A stretch of DNA of 64,000 nucleotides from Lumnitzera littorea (GCA_024138015.1 JAMXBB010000008.1:2627115-2691114), one strand, 5' to 3'; positions 10,432-24,307 are shown, counted from the first letter of the stretch. Numbers and translations: made by a program. Notes: a model not told the origin generated them from the sequence alone.

Positions 10432-13400
10432 TGTCATGCCCGAAGTGGTAGAGTTGTAACAGCTCCGCCGTGTAAACCATTCTAAGATAGAAGTTAGCCT
10501 TACAACCGCTATCCTATACCTAATCTACACAAGGTGTCCACGACTAAACCGCTTTGAAATAAACAGTTTGTAATTTAAATAAATCATTTACCTAAGAAAG
10601 TGAGAAAATAGATATATATATATATATACATTAGAATTCAATTATTACAATTACCGTTTACAATATTTCTCTATAATATATTTACTAGATATTACATTAT
10701 TTAGAAATGAAAAATTGCAAAATAAAAGGTTAGACCTTAAAAGTATATGTTTGTTCTTCAAATGTTTTTCCTCACTCCTAAGGATCCAGCAGTTGCTAGC
10801 TTTAGAGTAGTTGTATGCCGCTTCTTTGCCAGCACCTGCACGACGTCTATAGGGATGTGAGCAATCACATCTTAATAAGTTAGGATGGAGGACTTAAAAC
10901 TATATCATAAACATAATAAAGTTATCAACCAACTTATTAGGTGCAATGCATGTTCAAGCAAATGCCATCGCATGACGTTGTCCGGCCCATCGTGAGATTA
11001 GAGAAATTACACCCGCTCTAATCCGGATTGAGGAGTTGCCATTAATACAACAGCTCACGACCAAACCTAAGCTTGTGCAATGGAGACACTGCTCCTCCTA
11101 CGATTACCTTCAAACCATTGACTTCACCCTCACCGCAACCTCCTCACCTATCACTTAGTTCGACTAAGGATAAAGAAGGGACCATTATACAATTCTGCAC
11201 AATCCCTTTCTAAGGGGTCGGTATTTGGCCAAAGAATCCTAGGTTTCCCCTAATAGGTTACCATGCAGGTCCGATTATGATTACAAGTCGTATATTTGAT
11301 TAAGTCCAATTTAGGGTAATCGATATTTTCATACAAATCATACAATACAAGCCAGAACAACAAGCAAAATCATAGCATCACTCATAATTAAGCACATACA
11401 CACAACCAACTATCTAACAAGGACAACCAAGCATAATCTCAAGCCTCCAAAATACAGCATCGTATTAATCCCAACTTACCTCGACTCCTTGCTCACTCAC
11501 TCGAAGTCCGACTCGCTCAAGCCATCGCCGATCATCCCTATAACACAAACGTGGTTTCAGTTTTTCATATAACTATTATAGGTTCGTTTTATCTTATAAC
11601 GCTTATTGTTATGTTTTGTTTAGGGTTTAACATACCTAATTATCTAGGTCTTAAGTCTTTTACAATTATTCTAGGTTTGGGGTTAAGTTCGGGTTTAGTT
11701 TCCACATCAATTTCTAAATTAGGTTCTAGTTCGATTTTCTAAATACTGTTTTACACTCGAATCCTAGAAATTCGTTTCAACTCATAATGTGAAATTAATC
11801 ACATTACTTCCAAATATCATAAATACCATCATTATCCCTAGTTAGTATTTTATTCCACTCGGTACACTTAAATCCTTATTAGTATACCGAATTTACTCCT
11901 GAAGTGAGAAATTTTTACATTTTTCATATAATTACATAAATTCAAGTTTTCTATCATGTTTATTACATATCCCTATTATTTATATAATATCAATTTTTTA
12001 TTCTAATATCTTCTATTTATTATATTTCCAATAATTACATATTATGTATTATCACCTATTATGTTTATAATACACATATAATATTTCTATCACTCTAATT
12101 ACCATCTCCCAACATCAATTATCATTTCAAAGTGTCTAAATTCATCCTAAATCAGATTTTACTCCTAATTACCCTAATTTACAAAATTAACTTAAAATTT
12201 ACTGTTTTTCCGTATTACTCATTTACTACATAATTAACCTAATAATTACATCTAACACCCTAAATGCTACAAGTATCATACTTCATTAGATTTCAATATC
12301 CTAAAACATATAATTATTCACTAAATCAGTAATTAACCATTTAATTACTTAATTAACCCTAAATTACCCATTTAATGCCTCATTTTAGGGCCTAAAATTA
12401 TCTAAAATTTTTTAAAATTAATTTTTGAAAACGGGCTTCATAGCACTATTCTATATTATCTAAGTAGTCTACACAAAAATTTTGGGTTCAAAACTACACT
12501 CTTAAGGTCATTTATTGCTAAACCAAAACATGATTGATTTTGTATGATTTCTTAAGAACCATATATCACGAGATATTTTTTTCATCAAAATAATATTTTT
12601 TCTAAAAACTACATATAAAAATATTTTAGAATAACAAAATTCATAATTTTCTAAAAATATTTACTGTTTTTACAAAATTACACAAAATCGGGCTGGAAAT
12701 CGAACTCACCGATTTAGGTGGCTTCGGCCACCGTTGGTGGTCATGAGTGTGTTGGCCCACCTGGGTGCTACCACCATCGTGTGGTGGTGGTGGCCATCTA
12801 CTCCTAACTACTCGTCGGGTCTAGGTTCTCCTTACAAGCCTCAACTGCACAGTTTTCTTATTTTTTTTTTCCTAACCCTAATTTTTCCCTCAATTTCGCC
12901 TCTCTCCATTTTTCTCACTCTCCAAACTAACCAAACGAGTTTCCAAAACATTTGGAGTATTTATAGAGTTTTAGGGAAATTATTGTGTATTAATGAGACA
13001 AGACAATTGCCTTATCTCTTCTTTTTTCCACTTTTTATTTGTTGCATTTTAATTGGTTGATTTTTTTCTTCAACATCAGATTGCCATGCCCCACTTCTGG
13101 ACTTTTCCTCATTTTTCTATATTTTTATTGATTTTTTCTTAATTAATTATGAATTTTCTTTAATTATTTATTATTATTTTAGCATATTTCGCGTATTTTA
13201 AGTAATTATGCGTATTTCTATATACATGTAAATTCATATATATTACAATTAAATATTTCTAAATATTATTTAGGTTATTTTATGATTTTTAGTATACATA
13301 TAATTTAGCTCTAGTAATTTATTAGTTATTAGATTATACTTTTCGCTTTTTCGATAATTAATAATTATTATACTTAAAATTTAAAATTTTTATATTCTTT

Positions 13401-13534
13401 TATTTTATTGCTTATTTTCTTAAATTCAAACTTACGGGATCATTTTACTAATATTTTTAGCTTTACTTATAATTTAGGCTTGATCGGATCTTCTAGCCGA
13501 TTGAAACCTTGAGTAACTGGTTGTAGGGCTTACA
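10432..13534 (-). mobile_element. Full-length long LTR of a Ty3/gypsy element (copy A)
   Basis: The 3.1-kb LTR runs from TGTCATGCCC on the + strand to GGGCTTACA, so it has TG...CA ends in either reading. A TATA box lies on the minus strand at 12958-12965. Long homologous copies lie at 28916-31994 (inverted) and 53741-56640. The first 310 bases are about 97% identical by eye to 17786-18097. The iMet primer site and the long LTR ending ...GGGCATGACA fit the Del/Tekay chromovirus lineage, which is an inference. The open frame of 108 codons at 12734-13060 lies wholly inside it and is not conserved in the other copies. Confidence 0.75.
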
Positions 13535-13550
13535 TTTCTACTCCCCTTAA
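13535..13550 (-). other. Polypurine tract
   Basis: On the minus strand AAGGGGAGTAGAAA directly precedes the LTR start TGTAAGCCC. This is the expected position and composition for the plus-strand primer of a retrotransposon. Confidence 0.7.
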
Positions 13551-16500
13551 AATAGTTTCATCCTCGAAACTACTATATATCTATATATTGCTTACTTACT
13601 AAGATTGATAGTTTATATATTATTATTACTCTAAAATTTGAAAAAACCACAAGTAATGCTTTATCTTTACTACATTAAGTTCTACTTTAGTTTCTAAGTC
13701 TAGACCTTTGTCCAGTCGTATCTTTACCTATTCCGTGTCTCAACTCTTCAACTTCTAAACCTGATTATCCAGTATTTTTGGGAGTTACTTTATAACCTTA
13801 TAACCCATCTTCCATTCTACTAAACTATCTTCAAATGAAACTTCTATATAACTTACTGATTAAGTTTTCGAATTACTTCCTGATTAACATTCTACTTCTA
13901 CTCTACTTAGACCTTTACTCAATCTCTAAATTTTCCTTCCTTGCATTCCCTATCTTTGTATCAATCAGGGCTTATTTCATCACCGTAGTCTTCTAATCGT
14001 ATTGTACTATCTTATAACTTAGCTTTATGACCTCGCAAATTTTCTTATTGGTTTATTCTCCATTTATTCCTTGTTGAATTATTTCTTAAGTTTTATTTGT
14101 GACCATTAGCGGTTCTAAATTCACTTCATATCATCACCTTTCCTCTCATCCAAAATCTTCTACTCAAAATGATTATACTATTGTCATAGTTTCTCATTTT
14201 TTCTTCATACAGCTTATCATAGGATCAACCGAAGCAAATTTGGCAAATCTCGACTTTTCTCCATCTTGGATTCAAATGAGATGGTTAACGACTCAATTTG
14301 ACTTGACTTAACTCGACTTGAGAAGGATGAATATGACTTTTGACTGACAGACTCAGCAAAAGAGACAGTATTAAGAAGGACTAATTACTTAGCAAAACAT
14401 GACACAACAAAATACACTGATTACATCAACATGACATGAGACTTGACAACAACAATTTGACAATTTCAAATTTTCCATATCCCTATTGAATTACCTATTG
14501 CAATTACTAATATGAAGTACATTGTAGCTTCATAGCTTCTTCGTATACTAGATTACCTCAATAGATTTTTCCTCTAATCACCAATTCAACATTTTTAATA
14601 TCCACCAAAATCCCTTTTCCAAATATAACGAGCTTAATGCAAACGTATTATCTCCTCCGAAAATCACATGTCTTCCATTTCAATATACTACTTATGATCA
14701 CTCAACTACAATAATGCTATCCACAAATACTTTGTATATCAAAATACTATTAACGGATACCTCAACAAGCATTTTCATATATAGTTAGCATGCATTTGTT
14801 TCTCCCAATTCTGTGAATACCATTTATGCACTGATCCTATCTTGATGCCATTCTAATCTAATATTATTCTAGAAATTGACAATCACTCCTCTAACTCTTA
14901 AGGCCTCATTTACAATATCTAATACAGAGTTTTGACCATAAGTTTGATTCTTGATTAACTTGATCATGAAATTCAAATATCCACAAAATAATCTTCAGAA
15001 ATACATTTGAATCTTTATATGTTACTAATAGATTCAATACTTATTGATATTTTTTTCAGTCTCTTCTTTATAGATATCAATAAATTTCTCATAATCTATC
15101 ATCGGAAACTTTCTTTTTAAATTTCATTTCCATCATATCTTACGATTCTATGGATTAATATCCTTTCTCTAATCTAAGTTCTAAACTAATAGGTAACGAT
15201 AATCTCAATCACCTTAAATCCTTTTCCATTCACTAGTTTCTAACTTGTAAGGAATGAATACCTCAATATCATCATTGTACTTACATTTCATCCATTTGTA
15301 TATTTTACAGTGAGGGTACTCATCAACCAAGTTTTTTTTTTATTCATACTTATCATCATTTAACTAAAATCAAGGAAGAGTCTTTCAATGAAATCATTGC
15401 TTATCTTCTAATCCCTTTAAGCTCAAATCCTTAAATACTATCTGTGATCAACATTCCTTATCATAATTAGTTTACTAATAGATAATTATCTCATAAAATT
15501 TACTTTCTGGAGAGTTATGCCTTTCTAGATTGATCTTGTAATAGCTAGGAAACCTCTTAATTAAAAGCCCTAATCATCTCCAACTTGTTACTTTAATTCC
15601 ATCTCCACTGTCACTTGTTACTCATCCTAATAATATTTTAGGGTGTCTAGATATATATTCAATTGCAGTTTACGTGACAATCTTACTTCATTTATCATGT
15701 ATCATTTAATAACTAACCATCACCTATAACCAATTATAAGTACCATATAATGATGTAATTCCACATATAAGGATCTCATTATCCATTTCATATTCATTTA
15801 GCTTCACTCACACTTAATTATCACTCTAAATTATAATTCTTCAATTCATGATTCACTAAAGACCTAAGAATTCTTAATCTAATTATAATCTTATAGCACT
15901 ATTTCTTCTATTATTCTTACACATATAAAGGACTTCCAAAATTAATCACCAAAAATACATTTAATCCTTTTTACACTCTTAGCTACAAATATGTCAATCG
16001 TCATTGCATTTGCATATATCCAAAAGAATACACTTCCGTCGAAAATCACAATTACATCCATTAAGAGATTGTTAGAGTATCCACATATATGAATAACTAA
16101 TGTAGGATTAATTCTAATTCTTAGAAAAATATGATCAACTATCATACCATATCTATAATCCAAATTATTTATAACAACTATTCATTCAAAAGAATTCTAC
16201 TACATTTATCTTCTAATTAATTTAGTATCTTTTCCACTTGTTAATTTAATACTTTATACTTCCATAGGAAAATCAGAAATAACGATCATTTCATATACCT
16301 TATCATTACCAGACTCCTTATTATTGTCATCATTTATCATCTCCTATATCGCATTCTCATTCTATATAAGATTTACTTTTGAATTAAGTTTTGATTATAT
16401 CTCTAGTATAGGTTCTAATTCATTTCTAAATCAGTTTCTAACTTTTCCCTCTCAATGTTTTGTCTTTCTAGAATCTACTTCTATACCATGCTTTATTTCA

Positions 16501-17764
16501 CTCCAAATTATACTACCTCATATTCATACTAAGCATCAAGCTGAGATCATCTCAGAATTCCTATAAGTTTTGGATTTACCTTAACTTTCTGTATATATCA
16601 CCACATTTCTCTTGTTCCAAAACTCAAATTAATTTCCACTATTGTTCATAAATCTCATCACTTCATCACATCTCACCAATTACAACACAACTTTATCAAC
16701 AAACTTCTTAGGAATTTCATCCACAATATTAACATATCCTACTAATCAGTTCTATCAATATTCTTTACACCTCAACTCTATATTAACTCAAAGATTCTTC
16801 TTCATTCAATCTAAATCACTTCAATAAACCACCAATTCTTACATATACAAAGTACTTCCAAAATCGATCACTTAAGACGCATCAAATCCCCTTTTCATTC
16901 TTACTTACAAGTGTATAATACACTATAGTATATGTACATATCCAAAGAATACACATCCATCAATGAGCACTACTATATCTATTGAAAGATCAATAGGATC
17001 TTAACTTATATGAATGGCTAATCATATGATCAATTCTAACTCCTGACAAAATATAACCAGCTAATACATTGTATTCATCATTCAAATCAACTATGACCTC
17101 ATATATTGTATTCTCATGCTGTATATAATCTTAATCTACTCCAACTGATCCAAGAAAATGTGAAAGCCATTCAATAAACCTTTAGAATTAATCATCTAAA
17201 GATATATGATGTACTAGTTGCAGTATAAGTTGTATTAGCAGAATAGGGTATCTTTCTTTTACCGTTACTACACATATCTTACTAGCGTCGCCTAAGTTAC
17301 AATCTTTCACTTCCAAACCATCCTTACTCAACAAGACATATCACATAATCCCTATTATGCTCAAACTCAAATTAATCTCTATTATTGTTCGTAAGTCTCA
17401 TCACTTCTCATCAATTATAATACAACTTCATTAACAAACTTCTCAGTAATTTTGTCCATAATATTAATATATCCCAACTAGCCAATTATAATATTGTTCT
17501 CTACATCTCAATTTTGGATTAAATCAGGGATTCTCCTTCATTCTACTTGAATCACCTCAACTATTCACCAATTTCTCCATATGATCCCATCACTATAGCT
17601 AAATTTTATTAACACATACCTCAATGTAGCATTATAGTCACTACTTATCTTATAATTTGCAGTATGATAGTTTAATATCCATTTATTTTTACCCACTCTC
17701 AATGTACTCCTAAAATGTCTATTTCTTTTAATTATTCATTTCAAAGCGAGTTCACTAGAACTTT
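13551..17764 (-). mobile_element. Degenerate interior of the minus-strand gypsy element
   Basis: About 4.2 kb, strongly T/C-rich on the + strand, lies between the polypurine tract and the mutated primer site. I cannot recognise gag, protease, RT or integrase motifs on either strand, so the interior is either non-autonomous or too decayed. It contains a large diverged tandem duplication: 15900-16830 resembles 16830-17580. Shared blocks include the acttccaaaat (15925, 16855), ccaaa(a)gaatacac (16020, 16942) and ctcatcactt (16655, 17398) regions. Confidence 0.55.
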
Positions 17765-17776
17765 GCTTTAATACCA
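17765..17776 (-). other. Mutated primer-binding site
   Basis: The minus strand reads TGGTATTAAAGC, two changes from the intact site at 10411-10422, with identical spacing to the neighbouring LTR edge. Confidence 0.7.
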
Positions 17777-17785
17777 ATTTAGAAC

Positions 17786-18097
17786 TGTCATGCCCGGAAG
17801 CGGTAGAGTCGTAACAGCCCTATCGTGTAAACCATTCTAAGATAGAAGTTAGCCTTACAACCGCTATCCTAGACCTAATCTACACAAGGCGTCCACGACT
17901 AATCCGCTTTGAAGTAAACAGTTTGTAATTTAAATAAATCATTTACCTAAGAAAGTGAGAAAATAGATATATATATATATATACATTAGAATTCAATTAT
18001 TACAATTACCGTTTACAATATTTCTCTATAATATATTTACTAAATATTACATTATTTAGAAATGAAAAATTGCAAAATAAAAGGTTAGACCTTAAAA
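17786..18097 (-). mobile_element. Truncated 5' LTR (copy D)
   Basis: It is nearly identical to 10432-10741, with about ten differences over 312 bases by eye, including a shared run of (TA)n. The similarity stops abruptly at about 18097. It would be the 3' end of the 5' LTR of the minus-strand element whose 3' LTR is copy A, with the rest deleted. Confidence 0.75.
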
Positions 18098-19160
18098 CAC
18101 CTCATCACATTTGCACTCCATTAATACTTCAATTTTTTTTATCTATCCTACACACATTTAGCTATCTAAACACATTTAACATTCTGAATTTTTTCCTTTA
18201 GTCATCCAAACACTCTTCGTTCTTCCCTTTCATATTTTTTTTTTCTTCTCACAGCACTTCTCATTTATAGATCCTTTAACATCTGTCTTTCTTTCATTCA
18301 TATCTATCACTCAATATTCAATTCTCCTTCTTTCCTTCGTCTTTTCATTCTTACCTCAACAACACTTCCTCTGTTGTTACTTTATTTATTTTCATTCATC
18401 CATTTTTCTTTTTTTACTACAACTTCTAGTCATTCTTTACATATTTTGACCTTCATTCATGCTCTTCTTTCCTTTATACATTTCATATTTGATTCCTAGT
18501 TTCATTTCGATTTCTTTTCTATACTATTTAGTGTTTCATTTCCTCTTCTTCTTCTTTTTCTCTCTCTTTTTTTTTTTTTTTTACCCATACACTTCCAACT
18601 TCTTCATAAATTTCCCTATCTCCTCCAACCCAGTTTACACTCTTCATGCCATTATGTCAATGCTTCCAAGTTGAAACGCCTACATCATAAAACTCAAACT
18701 ATCTTTAGACACAAACTGAAATGCCCAAATCACTCTACACAACACTTCTCTCCAACGTTTTATTAAACAACATTCATGTAGTGATGATCTCTTTGATGTA
18801 CATACCAAGATCAATATACAAGCCTGATCTATGCTCTCCTTATCATAGAAGGAACTCTAACACCCCCCATCGAGGTCTAAATTCCAAGTGAAAAAGCTTT
18901 AACCCTCCTTCTTTTCATACTCGCACTAACTTTAAACGTCTACCGCTTAATAAAACCCCGTCATCTTACTAGTGAAAATTTTCTTCCCACAAAGCAAAAT
19001 TCACTTACTTGCCCGCAAGACACTAAATACATAAACTCAGTTGACAATATAAGTACATTAACAGCACCAAATGGGAGTAAAATACTCTGAGCAAAAGCCT
19101 TGTAAGCAGGGGGGGAATAAAGGTGAGAGAAGCTAGATTTTGGGTTTTTGTAGGTTATAG
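18098..19160. other. No gene seen; T/C-rich stretch
   Basis: The + strand is rich in T and C, with long T runs (for example near 18567-18582). The open frame of 71 codons at 18459-18674 is mostly Phe, Leu and Tyr, a by-product of composition. I see no recognised feature. Confidence 0.6.
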
Positions 19161-19167
19161 TATAAGA

Positions 19168-19593
19168 CTAGATGTATTTTACGAGTTTTAGAAAGCGAAT
19201 ATAGATAGATATTGCATGATACATGTTGAGAAATATAAATGCAATAACCCAACGAAGATAAGCATGATACATGTTAAGAAGGGGAGAGATAGATGCTGAG
19301 GGGGTTAGAGTTGAGAGAAATAAAGGGTAAGGGGTAGAGTAAACAAGGTTAAGAGAGAGAAGAACATTGTGAAATAGAGGAAATGATTTGAGTGAGAGCA
19401 AAGGTTGTGAAGTTAGATAGACAAATCGAGGTTGTCGTGGGGTCTCTATTTTTTCATTTTGTGTGGGAGTGATACTAAAGGGGGCTACAACAGTGTGCTT
19501 TATTTTCTGTAGAAAACTAATTTGTAAGGCTGCACACACGTCAAAGCTATTTGCATCGTATTTTCTGTAGAAAAATAATTTAAGAGTGCTCAT
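19168..19593 (-). CDS. Unrecognised 141-codon open frame, doubtful
   Basis: This is the longest uninterrupted frame in the 18-22 kb stretch. The product would be hydrophobic towards its C-terminus, with an internal duplication: NMYHA occurs twice, from the repeat gcatgatacatgtt at about 19213 and 19262. A second direct repeat, attttctgtagaaaa, occurs at about 19503 and 19559. No family motif, signal peptide or intron signal stands out. Codon content follows local base composition. It may be chance, or a relic of a mobile element. Confidence 0.15.
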   Translation of the reverse strand: MSTLKLFFYRKYDANSFDVCAALQISFLQKIKHTVVAPFSITPTQNEKIETPRQPRFVYLTSQPLLSLKSFPLFHNVLLSLNLVYSTPYPLFLSTLTPSASISPLLNMYHAYLRWVIAFIFLNMYHAISIYIRFLKLVKYI

Positions 19594-19599
19594 TTATGC

Positions 19600-22050
19600 T
19601 AGCTTCAATGATATACTCTTGGATTTAAATCCTTGAACACCCCCTTTTTTAAATATAAATATACTTCTTTTCAATGCCTTAGATGTACTAGCTTAATCAA
19701 TTGTCAATAAATTGAACATGAGCCTTAATGAATATTGAGCTTCACAACAAATTGAAATGTTTGAGTCTTCTTATGTAGCGAGTGAATAATTACTTATTTC
19801 TCCTTTTCGTCACTTCTCAGATACACGCATTTTACTTAGAATACTCTAATTTTAGCATTCTCATTTTATTGCCATGAAATTATCTTATCTTCATTTCCAT
19901 ATTCCATAGGTAGTGTAAAGTCTTTCATCCTTGTCTTCCTCCCATTAATTAGTATAAACTGTACATAAACATTGCTACTATTTGTAAGAAACAATAGGAT
20001 GAGGCAACATGACATCTTATATGAGTGGTCTCATGTGATGAAAAACTTGAATACTATTGTCATTCAAATTATATAAGAGGGAATCACACACTAAGCGTAA
20101 CATATTAGACATCATAGACACTAATGCATTGAGCCTTCCAAATGCACGTGTATACACTAAACACCACCAATATGCATGCATTAAGCATAGCAAGTATATG
20201 TTTGTCAAGTTTCATTCACATGTGCGCATTAAGCATTACTTACAAAGAGAACATCGCATGTGTGTGCTAATTGAGTGTTACACACAAGGTGTGTGATACG
20301 AAGTAGGTAACATGAGAAACAATAATCATACACTGATAGCCTTCTTGAATATTGTATCCATCAACAACTTTCCTTCCCCAATCATTACCACATAGCAACT
20401 AGGTAAATCAATAAGTCTTAGTGTTCCCCATTCCTTCATGACATCATTAGAAGTTTAATATTGTATTGTAGCCCCTTAATCTTTACAAACAGTGATATAT
20501 TTGATGAATCACATTGATGTGACTTCATGGTGACATTTCGTTTTCATAAGAGCAATTATACACACTTGTAGTTGACCACTCATACTAGTAGATACTATCT
20601 TAAGCTGTCCATTGTAATTTTCTTCGATCACACAATCATAACTTTATCTTCTTGTAAGCACGAGTTGTGATTGAATATGGAGAATCGATAATAATGAAAT
20701 CCATTTATTGACCTTCGTATTCTTTAATTTCCTTGGTACTTCTACTTATTTTCTATAAAGATGCCTTGTTTATGCTCAAGAGTAATAGCTCTTCGCTTAG
20801 TAGTAACATGGTGGAAGATAATACATTGGGATTGCTTTGATCCCTTTAGCAACTTGTAAAGTCTCGATAAAATTATTATCTCTCTATTTTTCTTTTTAAA
20901 ACAACACTGTACAATAGGGAGCAAAGGCTCGATCTAGTTACACTAGTGTTAAATAGCATAAACTTAAAATTTATGAATTAATATAACTTTGAGACTACTT
21001 AGACTCTTTAATCTAAGGGATCTCTTATAGAATAGGTATTATTGTAAGACTACTTAGACTCGGTGATCTAAAGGGGTCTTACACGTCATCTTGTACTACG
21101 GTAAAACTTTTTTTTGCTTGCTAATGATAATATATAGAAGATCCCTTTCAAGAAGTGTTTAATCGCGCATATACAACAATACTGGCAACGATTGCATGAG
21201 ATCAATAATTCTTACTAGAGTATTACTTAGATTAAAGTGTCAATATGTTAATGTGCTCATCAATGGGATTTTCTCCAATACTTGATGGTAAGAAATATTC
21301 TAATCAACTAGGCAACATAATAAGTATGCAAGATTGCCATAGTTTGTTTGTGCTTGGGAGCCAATGCTCTTACCAGGCCACACATACGAGCCAAGTTCAT
21401 CATTGTGTGCTTAGGAGTCAAAGCTCTTTATCAAGCAGCAACAATATGTATACTAGATGTCATGTTCACCACCAATTTTCTTTTAAACAATCAAGAGGGT
21501 CCAAATGCCCCTAATGAGATGTAAATCATTCTAGAGGATAAGACTTGCGCGCTTAAGAGAACAGGCTCTTACTTAGCGATGGCAATGGTAGTAGAGAAGT
21601 ATGAACAAACAAAATCGTGTTCTATAAGAGAATATTAGTGATAGAGAAAGAAACTTCTTTCATTGATAATAAGTGACTAGTACTTCACTTACAAGTAACA
21701 AGAAAAGAGAAAACTAGTAAGTTCATCCTCTGTTCTTAGTAGTTTTCATACCTCTTTTTATGAAGCACCTTTGGTTTCCATAATATTATTCGCTTGCTTG
21801 CATTTCTTTTCACCTCTACGATAACCATGCATCCTTTTCTTCTTAGATGTTGATGACTAAGCTTCTTCCACTATAGGTAAAGATGCATTAGGAGGTCCTT
21901 TAAAATTTTTTGATTTCGTCTCTTTATGTTCATCAAAGAAGGCTACTTCAGCAAAGTGTAGTTCATTGTATGCAAATGGGTCCTTTGTTGTAGGAATAAA
22001 GACATCCTGCTCACCCTAATGACCCTTCATGAATTAATGCCATGTTAACA
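19600..22050. other. Unassigned stretch with short repeats
   Basis: No gene is supported. At 20085-20290 a degenerate motif (cattaagcat and variants) recurs about six times. At 20990-21080 a 'gactacttagactc...gatctaa' block occurs twice. At 21349 and 21406 a 'tgtgctt(g/a)ggag' block recurs, about 57 bases apart. The open frame at 21245-21514 (89 codons) has no recognisable domain. Confidence 0.5.
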
Positions 22051-22059
22051 GTATTATGT

Positions 22060-24227
22060 TATGGTCATGCAACCATTCTTTCCTATAAGGAGGTAGTAGG
22101 ATGTAGGTGCATCAATCACATGGAACCATGTGGGGCTATGGATAGATTGAACATTGAAATCTACTTTGACGCACCCTATTGTCTTCATGGAAGACTCATA
22201 GAAGCTATTCAACAAGATGAGTTATTTTATTAAGTGTCAAATGTCTATCTTTGCAGCTTTAAAAGTAAACATTGGCATAACATTGAGTAAGGATCCATTA
22301 TCGACAAAAGTCCTCTTGATAGGATAATCATTGAGTATGCTTTCCAAATTTAGAGGGCGATTGTGATTAGGATTCCTTATATGCATGTCAACATTAGTAA
22401 ATGTGATTGCATTTTCATTCGTCAAAACCATTCTCTCTAAAGGATGTGATGTAGTATGTTGCTTGTATTGGCCTTGCGCAATCCTCATGAGCATGGTCAT
22501 TGCCTCAAACCAAACATCTTCATTAAAGCCGATGAGATCAAAGAAATTCTTAACATTAGTAGTTTTTAACAAAGCAAAGACGACGCTATCAGCTCTACTC
22601 ATCTTGACCTCAAATCCTCCGTGTTTAACTTCACGCACCTCGACTAGTTGTATGTCCATACTTTCCATCTTTATAGGGTCATGAGTGATAACATTCACAA
22701 CACCACATCGAGTGTTATGAGCTAGAAGTGGATTATTCTAGATATCACCATCTTCAATAATTAATTCTCCTTTTTAGACATGTTCATTAAATATTTTCCT
22801 TAGTATCCAACAATATTTTGTAGGGTGGCCTACACTCCTATGGAACCTATAAAACTTAGAGTCACTTTTTTCCTCATCCATCGGTAAGCATTCAACTCTA
22901 GGAAGTCTGATATTTCTATCTTGTAGCCATTGATCAATTAGCACATGCACTTTTCCCATTAAGCATGGGTATACCAAAGATGGTTTAATGTTTAGAAGCT
23001 TCTCACTTCTAGATTTCTTTACTCCTTTAAGATTCTCCTCTTGGGTTAAATTTACCGAAGGTATGCGCTTGTTAAACCTTGCAATTTCATTTTTTTGTCG
23101 CGCCATAAAGTTATTGGTCCTTCGCACGTTTTTGACTAACACCACAAAGGAAACCAACAAAAGATTTTCAAGATAAACCCCGTACTCAAGAAACATTCCT
23201 TAAATACAAATCTTAACCAACTCCCTTTGATAATGGATGCCTTGTATATCTATAGAGCATTTTTTGAACCGCTCGACATAGTCCATGAGATCCTCCTTGG
23301 ACCTCTGACAAATCCATCCCATGTTAGTGAGCATGAACCTTTTTTCAGGAGAGAAGAATTTTTCCAAAAACATCCTGTACACTCCACTCGATGAGTTGGC
23401 TGATCCTAGAAGAAGATTGACATTCTAAGTATAGGCTTTTTTCGTAAAAGATTTTGATAATTACTTTAACTTTAGATCATCATCTAAGCCATAGACTTCT
23501 AAGGTCTCGATAAATTTTAATAAGTTTTCCTTAGCGCTTCCCTTCTTCCCATAAAACAACATGAACTTCAGGCTTACATAATCCTTTAGGTATGGCTTGA
23601 TAGCGATGCATGGATGGTATGGGAGCTTCAACTCCAGCACACTTGTTGTGGACTTTGCTTGAATTTCTTCCATGTAAATGTCCAAATCTTCTTTGGTCAC
23701 AAACGAAGCCCTTTGAGTAGATGTTTCTATCCTTATTGGTATCACAAGAGTAATATTAGTGGAATTCACAAGCATAGAATTTGCAGGAGTCAGATTCATA
23801 AGGGTAGGGTACATAAATTCAATAATTGTAACACGGGGAATGATACGTGAAGATGGCAAACCTCCTATATGAATTCCCCGATTTACTAATTTGGGCAGGG
23901 TATGCTGCGTAGGTACAAGTTCCACCGCAAGAGGCTACTCCTCAGCTTTAGGAGCGTCTCGCTCACCAGTAATCAAGAGATTAAGTGGCTGAGAAACATG
24001 TGTAACATATTGTTGCATAACATTAGAGCCAAAACAGGTACACACTAGGCAAACATTGCCTTAAGCTCATTTAGACTCTGATTGGTTTGTCGCAACTCTC
24101 GCACTAGTTGCACATTGTCGAGAACAACTTCTTGAGTACCATCTCCTTGATTTGTACCTCCCATTAGAGGTAGATTTTGATTATTGATAATAGCAGTGTC
24201 ATCTTGTTCTTGATTATTACCATGCAT
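22060..24227 (-). pseudogene. Ty3/gypsy gag-protease remnant
   Basis: On the minus strand, blocks in gag-protease order follow the LTR and primer site at 24283-24940. 23461-23925 carries a gag segment ending in FYGKKGSAKENLLKFIETL. 23200-23382 continues with EDLMDYVERFKKCSIDI. 22774-23196 ends with KFYRFHRSVGHPTKYCW, an H/C-rich segment typical of these gags. 22237-22698 contains the aspartic protease motif FVDNGSLLNV (about 22300), in which D-N-G-S stands for the usual D-S/T-G. Near 22100-22160 is VIDAPTSYYLLIG, the retropepsin C-terminal block. Stops and frame changes separate the blocks. No reverse transcriptase or 3' LTR is visible to the left. Confidence 0.75.
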
Positions 24228-24282
24228 AGGATTAGCAGGCCTTCTTTACAGAGGTACCATGACGTGGATGTCAAATCTTTCC

Positions 24283-24300
24283 TCCCCAGTAGAGTCGCCA
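24283..24300 (-). other. Primer-binding site
   Basis: The minus strand reads TGGCGACTCTACTGGGGA immediately downstream of the LTR end. This is the leader found in many plant Tat/Ogre/Athila-type gypsy elements. The gag remnant starts just beyond it. Confidence 0.75.
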
Positions 24301-24307
24301 AGAAATG

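Noticed and set aside
12734..13060. 108-codon open frame
   Set aside because: It lies entirely within the long LTR copy A; copies B and C do not keep the frame.
18459..18674. 71-codon Phe/Leu/Tyr-rich open frame
   Set aside because: A product of T-rich sequence, with no coding signal.
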